A DNA stretch of 64,000 bases from an uncultured SAR86 cluster bacterium (GTDB lineage: Bacteria > Pseudomonadota > Gammaproteobacteria > Magnimaribacterales > D2472), in the NCBI GenBank assembly GCA_902582355.1, contig CACHRR010000002.1, positions 1 through 64,000 of the forward strand, read 5' to 3'. The notes under the pieces were generated by a model. The model saw only the letters and a list, made by a program, of their open reading frames with translations. It was not told the DNA's origin and searched no databases. Of this stretch, positions 57,850 to 64,000 are shown one piece after another (the stretch's first letter is position 1; every line of letters begins with the position of its first letter). The position numbers and the translations under genes are program-made.

Positions 57850-59625
57850 CTACGTAGAGCTTAATTTTTTAATTAATGCTTTATCATCCTGCGACATTTT
57901 AGCTTTTTTTAGAATTATTTGTTGTAATTCTCTTTTTTCAGATGACGAAAGCTCATGCATTGTATACTTTTCTCTTAAAAGTTCCTCTCTTTCAGAGTAA
58001 GACTGACAAATTAATTCAATACAATCTTTCATCATTGCTAGTGCATCTGGTTCAGTCATCTTAATTTCAGATACAAGAACTTCACCGAAAACGTTTCTAA
58101 TTTTTTCATTTTTAATTTTATCTAAAATCATTGAATTAGATAGATCAGGGTTATTTATAAAGATCTCTTTTATTTCTAAAAGAAAGGAGAAATTCGAATC
58201 TGACTTAATAAGATTAAATAAGTTACTTTTAGATAATTCTGGATATTGAATCAATGAAGAAAATATTCCCATAACAGCTTTTTTTAAAATAGATTTCGAA
58301 TCAGCTTTCACTTTCTCATCGCTTGGAATTGCTCTAGCTTTATTGCTTTGCTTTCCCTCAATCAGTTTTGCAAAATCAATATTACAAACTTTTGAAACTT
58401 CATTTATATAGGCCTGCTTTAACGTTTCATTAGAAATAGATTTGATAAATGGAAGTGCAAATTTTGACACTGAAGTTCTTCCTTCGATGCTAGATAGATT
58501 ATCATAAGATTTGATAGTTTCAAAAAAATAATCGGATAGAGATTTTGAATTTTTTGCAAGGTTAAAGAATGCCTCTTTACCATTATTTTTTACATAGCTA
58601 TCTGGATCCTCTCCATCTTCTAAAAAAATAAAATTAACTCTCGTATCTTCTCTAAGAATTGGCATAGCATTTTCTACAGTTCTCCATGAAGCTTTAAGAC
58701 CTGCTTCGTCGCCGTCAAAGACAATATAAATTGTATTAGTGTAGTTAAGAATTTTTCTTAATTGTTCCTGTGTAAAAGCTGTTCCTGAGGATGCAACTGC
58801 ATTTTTAATTCCGTGTTGATGAAGACTTATTACATCCATGTAACCTTCTACAACAAAAATTGATTCTGGTCTTTTGTTATTTTGTCTTACTTCATACAAG
58901 CCATAAAGTTCATACTTTTTTTTGTAAAGTTTTGTTTCAGGAGAATTTAAGTATTTAGCCTGATTTTCTTTATCAGAGAGCAGTCTCCCTCCAAAAGCTA
59001 TACAATCACCTTTAATATTTCTTATAGGAAACATTAATCTATCTCTGAATCTATCATAAGAATCTCCATTCTCATTCTTGCCAAATAATCCTGATTCAGT
59101 TAATTCATTTACACTAAATTCTTTTGATAGCTTACTAAAAAGATTTGGACCTTTTACATTTGAATAGCCAAGGTTAAAAAATTTTGCAGTTTCTCCTGAA
59201 ATACCTCTTTCTTTAAGATAAGAAATAGCTCTTTTACCAATATTTTCTTTTAGTTGCGAGTAGTATATTTCAGCCGCTAAATTATTAATGTTCTTCGATT
59301 TAGTAGTTTCTATTTTTTGTTCTTGTTTTGGAATTTCCATGCCAACGTAAGATGCTAATAATTCAACAGCTTCAATAAAATCTAAATTATCATGTTTTCG
59401 AAGAAAACTTATTGCATTTCCAGATTCTTTACATGTAAAGCAATGAAAGGTTCCAGTTTCCTCATAGATTTTCATGGATGCATTTTTTTCCTCGCCACCT
59501 TTATGAAAAGGACATTTGGCCATATAAGCTCCACCTCTTCTTTCAATCTGTCTTCGTTTTTGAATTACTTCAACAATGTTTATCGAGTTTAGTAGCCTTT
59601 CAATAAATGATTCAGGTATATACAT
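57850..59625 (-). CDS. dnaG: DNA primase
   Basis: 591 residues. The N-terminal zinc ribbon is CPFHKGGEEKNASMKIYEETGTFHCFTC, the RNA polymerase core contains FGGRLL, and the TOPRIM motifs are IFVVEGYMDVISLHQ and IYIVFDGDEAGLKAS. The C-terminal ~150 residues are the helicase-binding domain. It synthesises primers for replication. It is 55 nt upstream of rpoD and 3 nt after ruvX. Confidence 0.96.
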   Translation of the reverse strand: MYIPESFIERLLNSINIVEVIQKRRQIERRGGAYMAKCPFHKGGEEKNASMKIYEETGTFHCFTCKESGNAISFLRKHDNLDFIEAVELLASYVGMEIPKQEQKIETTKSKNINNLAAEIYYSQLKENIGKRAISYLKERGISGETAKFFNLGYSNVKGPNLFSKLSKEFSVNELTESGLFGKNENGDSYDRFRDRLMFPIRNIKGDCIAFGGRLLSDKENQAKYLNSPETKLYKKKYELYGLYEVRQNNKRPESIFVVEGYMDVISLHQHGIKNAVASSGTAFTQEQLRKILNYTNTIYIVFDGDEAGLKASWRTVENAMPILREDTRVNFIFLEDGEDPDSYVKNNGKEAFFNLAKNSKSLSDYFFETIKSYDNLSSIEGRTSVSKFALPFIKSISNETLKQAYINEVSKVCNIDFAKLIEGKQSNKARAIPSDEKVKADSKSILKKAVMGIFSSLIQYPELSKSNLFNLIKSDSNFSFLLEIKEIFINNPDLSNSMILDKIKNEKIRNVFGEVLVSEIKMTEPDALAMMKDCIELICQSYSEREELLREKYTMHELSSSEKRELQQIILKKAKMSQDDKALIKKLSST

Positions 59626-59628
59626 AAA

Positions 59629-60027
59629 TTATTTTTGTCTATTAATTTCAAACCAGTTTTCTATGAGTATTTTTGCTGCATTTGCATCAATATTATTATT
59701 TTTATTTTCTGCTAATATTTGTTTAGCCTCAAATGTAGTCAATCTCTCATCAATATATTCATATCTTGCATGATGCAAACTTTTAAGTTTTTTAAAAAAT
59801 CTATCAACTTTTTTCATAATTTCACTATCTGTGCCATCCATATTCAACGGTTTACCAACTATAATTAATTCCGGTTTCCATTCATTTATAAGTTTATTAA
59901 TTTCTTCCCAGTTTACCTTACCATCTTTATTTTTAATTATTAGAAGTGGAGAAGAAGTGTATGTTGAGGTTTGACCAACAGCAACCCCTATCTTTTTTAT
60001 ACCGAAATCAAATGCAAGAATCTGCAT
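59629..60027 (-). CDS. ruvX: Putative pre-16S rRNA nuclease / Holliday junction resolvase-like YqgF
   Basis: RNase H-fold protein of 132 residues with catalytic Asp in ILAFDFGIKKIGVAVG, LIIVGKPLNMDGTDSE and the C-terminal IDERLTTFEAKQIL followed by IDANAAKILIENW. The family member in E. coli acts in 16S rRNA 5' maturation. It follows the tonB gene with no gap and precedes dnaG. Confidence 0.92.
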   Translation of the reverse strand: MQILAFDFGIKKIGVAVGQTSTYTSSPLLIIKNKDGKVNWEEINKLINEWKPELIIVGKPLNMDGTDSEIMKKVDRFFKKLKSLHHARYEYIDERLTTFEAKQILAENKNNNIDANAAKILIENWFEINRQK

Positions 60028-60651
60028 TTAATTTGATGAAAAGTTCCAATCCCTTACTATTTCAAGAACACTATATTCATTCGACATAGTTTCATTAAAT
60101 GGAGAAAAGGGAGCAGCATCCTCCAATATTTTAATAGCCATATTATCAATTATTGCATTTCCAGAAGAAATTAAAATTTTTGAATTTACAAGATTACCGT
60201 TCAAATCTATGGATGCCAGTATTTGTACTTTTCCATTCAATACATTTTCTTCATTTGAAATAACATTATCACCAGTGGATTCAATTTTTCTCTGCCACAA
60301 ATTTAAATATATAGCTTCGTCACTGTTAACTATGGAATTTGATTTAAGTTTTTTTATTTTGAACGACCTAGAAATATTATTTGATTTTTTATTATTTTCA
60401 ATATTCATTGATGTTAGGTCTTGATTTGATTTTGAGTCAGCTAGATTATTTGTTTTGATAACAGAGTCTTGATTTGAGTTCGCAAACTTAACATTGATAA
60501 TTTGTGATTCTTTAAAAATAGGTAATTTATAATATGTTGTTATTGAAATACCAAAAATAATTAACAGATGAATTATGACTGAGATGATGAAAGATTTATT
60601 AAAAGTAAGAGAGCGTCTGCTTATATTATGATTATGTGACAAAGAGCTCAT
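60028..60651 (-). CDS. tonB: TonB-like energy transducer
   Basis: 207 residues: one N-terminal membrane helix (SFIISVIIHLLIIFGISITTYY), a Ser/Asn/Lys-rich periplasmic spacer in place of the Pro-rich one of E. coli TonB, and a C-terminal TonB domain (GKVQILASIDLNGNLVNSKILISSGNAIIDNMAIKILEDAAPFSPF). The position between gshB and ruvX is conserved in many gammaproteobacteria. exbB/exbD are not in the window. It likely energises the FecA-like receptor among others. Confidence 0.85.
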   Translation of the reverse strand: MSSLSHNHNISRRSLTFNKSFIISVIIHLLIIFGISITTYYKLPIFKESQIINVKFANSNQDSVIKTNNLADSKSNQDLTSMNIENNKKSNNISRSFKIKKLKSNSIVNSDEAIYLNLWQRKIESTGDNVISNEENVLNGKVQILASIDLNGNLVNSKILISSGNAIIDNMAIKILEDAAPFSPFNETMSNEYSVLEIVRDWNFSSN

Positions 60652-61574
60652 AAATCTTTGAACAATTCTGAAATTGGATTTAAATTCGTTTGATCATATA
60701 TTTCTCTTGCGCATGTTGGACTTGTTATATTTATTTCAGTTAAATATTCTCCAATCACATCAATTCCCGCAAAGCTAATTCCATTTGTCATTAAAAAAGT
60801 CCCTATTTCTTTTCCTAACTTTTCTTGAAAGTCAGTTATATCTTTAGCAATACCTCTCCCACCTGCTGCTAGATTACCTTTGAAGTTACCTTTTTGAGGA
60901 ATTCTTGCTAATGTTTTCCTAAAAGGCTCGCCATTAATAATTAAAATCCTAACATCACCACTATAAACATCTTTAATAAATTCTTGGCAAATAATCTTTG
61001 TTAGGCCTGACTTTGTCATTAATTTAATTAAATTGATATTTTTATTATTGAGTTCATCAATCTTGTATATCGAATTACCCCCCATGCCATCAAGAGGCTT
61101 AATTACCATACTCTTTTGTTTCTGAAAAAATTTTTCTATTTTCTGTATATTTGATGTGATTATAGTTTTGGGTATATATTTAAAAAAGTGAACAGCAAAA
61201 ACTTTTTCATTAAAGTTTTTTAAAGCATTCGGTTTATTATATATATTGGCGCCATGACTCTCAGCTAGTCCTAATAAATGAAGTGCATTTATATAATTTT
61301 CATCTACTGGTGGATCTTTTCTCATAAAGCAAATTTTGAAATCTGTTATATTTAAATCAAATTTGTCATTTTCAGCTACAAATTTTGATTTATTTTGAAC
61401 AATATTTTTGGAACTTGCATATACTTTGGCATTTTCAATAAATAAGTCACTAGTTTCACATTGAAAAACCTTATATGAATTTTTAAAAGACTCTTCCATC
61501 ATTAATATTGAAGTGTCTTTTTTTGTGTTTAGATCATCAAATGGATCAGTAATAAATAAAACTTTCTCTGTCAT
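60648..61574 (-). CDS. gshB: Glutathione synthetase
   Basis: ATP-grasp ligase joining glycine to gamma-glutamylcysteine. LFITDPFDDLNTKKDTSI, YNKPNALKNFNEKVFA, VIKPLDGMGGNSIYKI, FIKDVYSGDVRILIINGEPFRKTLARIP and the C-terminal EINITSPTCAREI match GshB. 308 residues versus 315. It overlaps rsmE upstream and tonB downstream by 4 nt each. Confidence 0.95.
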   Translation of the reverse strand: MTEKVLFITDPFDDLNTKKDTSILMMEESFKNSYKVFQCETSDLFIENAKVYASSKNIVQNKSKFVAENDKFDLNITDFKICFMRKDPPVDENYINALHLLGLAESHGANIYNKPNALKNFNEKVFAVHFFKYIPKTIITSNIQKIEKFFQKQKSMVIKPLDGMGGNSIYKIDELNNKNINLIKLMTKSGLTKIICQEFIKDVYSGDVRILIINGEPFRKTLARIPQKGNFKGNLAAGGRGIAKDITDFQEKLGKEIGTFLMTNGISFAGIDVIGEYLTEINITSPTCAREIYDQTNLNPISELFKDL

Positions 61575-62311
61575 CTCTGCATTTTACCAAAATGATTTTT
61601 AACTAGTGAAGAAACATATATTGGTGCTGTTTCAGATCTTAATATGTTTTTGCCAAGATATCTCAACTTAATTTCTTTATTATTAATAATAGCTATTTCT
61701 TTTTCGGAGAAGCCTGATTCTGGTCCAGTTACAATTGAAACTGATGATTTTTTATCTAAATCCTCTTGAGTAAAGTATTTAATAGCTTCGGTATCAAAAA
61801 TATATTTATCATCACCTTTATTTATTGCATTTAATGCAATTTCTAGACTTTCACATTGATAAATTTTTGGTATAAAGTTGTTTCCGCATTGCTTGCAAAC
61901 AGCAATGAGTATGTCTAAAGATTTGTTTAAAAATTTTTTAAGATCATTTTTGGAAACACTTTGATCTAATAGATCAGGTTTATAAACTATAAAAGTATTT
62001 ACTCCAATTTCTGCTAATTTTTGTAACATGAAATTAAAATTATTTTTTTTTATAAAAGGTACTACAACTGACAGTTTTCTTTTTGGTAATTTTTGTTTTA
62101 TTTGTGTGCCTAGCCTCTCTAATGAGCATTCTTTTTTTGAAATTTTTAATATTTTACATATACTTGTAATGCCTTCTCCATCAAAAACCTCAACTTTATC
62201 GCCTTCTTTTAATCTAAGGGCTTTTATTAGGTGATGTGATTGGATATTATCTAAATTAAACTTTTTTTCAGACTTAGATACAGACTTACAAAATACTCTA
62301 TGAATTCTCAC
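61571..62311 (-). CDS. rsmE: 16S rRNA m3U1498 methyltransferase
   Basis: SPOUT methyltransferase of 246 residues: N-terminal PUA-like RIHRVFCKSV and HHLIKALRLKEGDKVEVFDGEG, then the knotted SAM domain with VSIVTGPESGFSEKEIAIIN and LGKNILRSETAPIYVSSLV. It opens the operon that runs through gshB to rpoD. It is divergent from the phosphatase gene, 30 nt apart. Confidence 0.95.
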   Translation of the reverse strand: MRIHRVFCKSVSKSEKKFNLDNIQSHHLIKALRLKEGDKVEVFDGEGITSICKILKISKKECSLERLGTQIKQKLPKRKLSVVVPFIKKNNFNFMLQKLAEIGVNTFIVYKPDLLDQSVSKNDLKKFLNKSLDILIAVCKQCGNNFIPKIYQCESLEIALNAINKGDDKYIFDTEAIKYFTQEDLDKKSSVSIVTGPESGFSEKEIAIINNKEIKLRYLGKNILRSETAPIYVSSLVKNHFGKMQR

Positions 62312-62341
62312 CTTAATATTATAGCTACTACAGCAAAATAA

Positions 62342-62905
62342 ATGTCACAGATTGAAATTATATTTGTTAGGCATGCTGAAGCAGATGGATCTTGGGGTAA
62401 TCTATCAGATCCAAGTCTAAGTGATAATGGATATTTGCAATCAACCAATCTTCTAAAACATAAGGAACTTCAAAATTTAGAAGATTTTTCTTTCGTATCT
62501 AGTCCTAAATCTAGAGCAATTGAAACAGCAAAACCACTTGCAAAAAAATTTGATAAAAAATTAAATATTGATGAGGTGTTTATAGAGATACCCTCAAAAG
62601 ATATCACTCAAAATCAAAAACAGGAATGGTTAAAAAAAATTATTAAAACCAAAAGAGATAAACTTCCTAATATTATTAAATCTTGGAGCAATAAAATTTA
62701 CTTTAAATCTAAGTCATATAAAGAAAATACGATAATTTTTACTCACTTTATGGTTATTAATGCACTTTTAAGTAAGTTAGCTAAGAAAGATACTATTATG
62801 TATTTTTATCCTAACTATACTTCTGTGATTAAAATATGGATCAAAGACAATGAATTTAAATATTTTTCAACTGAGTACAGTGAAAAAACATCTATAAATC
62901 TCTAA
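62342..62905 (+). CDS. Histidine phosphatase superfamily protein (SixA-like)
   Basis: 187 residues. The N-terminal IEIIFVRHAEADGSWGNLSDPSLSDNG carries the RHAE nucleophile His, VSSPKSRAIETAKPLAKKF the second Arg, and IIFTHFMVINALLSKL the second catalytic His. The RHA(E) form resembles SixA and phosphoglycerate-mutase-like proteins. The substrate is unknown; a SixA-type role on a phosphohistidine protein is possible. Confidence 0.82.
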   Translation: MSQIEIIFVRHAEADGSWGNLSDPSLSDNGYLQSTNLLKHKELQNLEDFSFVSSPKSRAIETAKPLAKKFDKKLNIDEVFIEIPSKDITQNQKQEWLKKIIKTKRDKLPNIIKSWSNKIYFKSKSYKENTIIFTHFMVINALLSKLAKKDTIMYFYPNYTSVIKIWIKDNEFKYFSTEYSEKTSINL

Positions 62906-62967
62906 AAATCTATTGAGCAATTTTTAAACAACTGTAAACTTAGTCTTCTTTACATTAATTATTTATT

Positions 62968-63237
62968 TTGGGAAATAAAAAGAAATCTTTTGATAGCTAT
63001 TCTAAAAAACCCCTCAGGGATGAGGTTAGAAAGGCTATGAAGAGATACTTTAATCAACTTGATCAGAGCAATATTCCTATTGATGTTTATCAGCTGGTAT
63101 TAAATGAGGTTGAGCCACCTCTTTTAAACTCGGTAATGAATTTTTCTAATAATAATCAATCAAAAGCAGCAAAAATTTTAGGCATCAATAGAACAACTCT
63201 CAGAACTAAGCTTAAAAAATATAATATTGGTAAATGA
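62968..63237 (+). CDS. fis: Factor for inversion stimulation (Fis) homologue
   Basis: 89 residues (E. coli 98). The N-terminal part covers KPLRDEVRKAMKRYFNQLD, and the C-terminal HTH PPLLNSVMNFSNNNQSKAAKILGINRTTLRTKLKKYNI is nearly identical in pattern to Fis ([26 protein letters not shown]). The start is TTG at 62968; no ATG precedes the conserved region. It overlaps purH by ATGA, the fis-purH order of pseudomonads and marine gammaproteobacteria rather than the dusB-fis order of enterics. Confidence 0.93.
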   Translation: MGNKKKSFDSYSKKPLRDEVRKAMKRYFNQLDQSNIPIDVYQLVLNEVEPPLLNSVMNFSNNNQSKAAKILGINRTTLRTKLKKYNIGK

Positions 63238-64000
63238 ATATTGTTAATCCTAAAACAGCTTTAATAAGTCTTTCAGACAAGAGTAATCTAGATCACATTA
63301 TAAATTTCTTAATCAAGAGAAACATAAAAATATTGTCAACTGGTGGAACTTATAACGCAATTAAAAAGATAACTAATTCTGTAATCGAGGTATCTGAATT
63401 TACAGGATTTAATGAAATGATGGATGGAAGAGTTAAGACTCTTCATCCGAAAATTCATGCAGGTATTCTTGCAAGGCGTGATTCTGATTTAGAGCTTTTA
63501 AAAGAAAAAGGTTACGAGGCAATAGATCTTGTTATTGTAAATTTATATCCCTTTGAAGAAACCATAAAAAAAGATTGTTCCTTTGAAGACGCTATAGAAA
63601 ATATTGATATTGGAGGGCCAACAATGATAAGAGCGGCTGCAAAAAATTTCAAAGATGTTGTAGTGTTATCAGACCCTAATGACTATGAAAAAATTACTGG
63701 TGAGTGGGATTCAAATAATGGAATTTCGTATGAAACTAGGAAACATTTATCACAAAAAGTCTTTAAACTGATGGCGAATTACAATAAATCTATTTCGACT
63801 TATTTACAAGGAGATATTGAAAAAGTTCCTAATTATAATTTTTTAAAAAGTACCGCCTTGAGATATGGAGAAAATCCTCATCAATCAGCTTCTCTTCTTA
63901 CATTTGATAATCTTCAAAATAAAAATATTTCAAATGCAGATATTCTTCAAGGTAAAGAATTGTCATATAACAATATAGTTGATGCAGATGCTGCATGGGA
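63234..64000 (+). CDS. purH: Bifunctional AICAR transformylase/IMP cyclohydrolase, N-terminal part
   Basis: Last two steps of IMP synthesis. The frame from ATG 63234, overlapping the fis stop, stays open to the window edge (255 codons). It has ALISLSDKSNLDHIINFL, ILSTGGTYNAI, MMDGRVKTLHPKIHAGIL, VIVNLYPFEETI, IDIGGPTMIRAAAKNF and the start of the transformylase domain (LRYGENPHQSA; GKELSYNNIVDADAAW). The remainder lies beyond the window. Confidence 0.97.
   Translation, partial: MNIVNPKTALISLSDKSNLDHIINFLIKRNIKILSTGGTYNAIKKITNSVIEVSEFTGFNEMMDGRVKTLHPKIHAGILARRDSDLELLKEKGYEAIDLVIVNLYPFEETIKKDCSFEDAIENIDIGGPTMIRAAAKNFKDVVVLSDPNDYEKITGEWDSNNGISYETRKHLSQKVFKLMANYNKSISTYLQGDIEKVPNYNFLKSTALRYGENPHQSASLLTFDNLQNKNISNADILQGKELSYNNIVDADAAW

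Overview
This window is a dense, strongly A+T-rich bacterial chromosome segment. Gene content and order point to a gammaproteobacterium: glyA-nrdR-ribD-ribB-ribH-nusB, purA next to hflC/hflK and miaA, mrcA facing away from aroK-aroB, rsmE-gshB-tonB-ruvX-dnaG-rpoD, fis-purH, a SlmA homologue, lipid A/Kdo genes and a Fur-type TonB-dependent receptor. Very short spacers, many 4-14 nt gene overlaps (also between convergent genes), slightly short enzymes and low GC suggest a streamlined marine lineage such as the SAR86 cluster. That placement is inference. No rRNA, insertion sequence, prophage or CRISPR array was seen, and no gene-free stretch exceeds 300 bases.

Layout. 1-5630: a partial LETM1-like gene, nth, and a + strand operon for one-carbon metabolism, NrdR and riboflavin, ending in nusB. 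5627-11332 (minus): purA, hflC, hflK, miaA, glnB, waaA. 11379-18196: an envelope/glycan island with a lipid A-type acyltransferase, a family-24 methyltransferase, an opposed trio (alpha/alpha-toroid protein, SAM methyltransferase, GT4 glycosyltransferase), ilvE and a phosphomannomutase. 18200-22871: slmA, PBP1a, aroK-aroB. 22868-31714: divergently arranged gltB and gltD, hemE, thioesterase II and an SDR. 31821-40993: an accessory-looking + strand run with CobS/CobT, a ferritin-like diiron protein, a Bax-inhibitor-like membrane protein, a small membrane protein, a secreted DUF305/LVIVD protein, type II pantothenate kinase and a fatty-acid-hydroxylase-family membrane protein. 40997-55173: katG, membrane proteins, tRNA-Ala, a Fur-controlled FecA-like receptor with a structured leader, DoxX, hflX, a GcvT/DmdA-like protein, a sulfatase, an Old Yellow Enzyme-type reductase, a DUF411 protein and a CobW-family GTPase. 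55174-64000: a CAT-anticodon tRNA, a YrbL-like gene, the rsmE-to-rpoD operon, a histidine phosphatase, fis and partial purH.

Most genes are core metabolism or cell envelope. The observations most worth following are: (i) an approximately 120-nt leader with a perfect 14-bp closing stem between a Fur-overlapped promoter and the receptor gene; (ii) two genes (the receptor and miaA) with no ATG/GTG/TTG at a sensible start but an ATT behind a Shine-Dalgarno sequence; (iii) a GltD with an N-terminal extension resembling a tyrosine-recombinase arm-binding domain; (iv) a CobS/CobT pair beside a diiron protein, with no CobN or other B12 gene in the window; (v) the toroid/methyltransferase/glycosyltransferase cassette in the envelope island.
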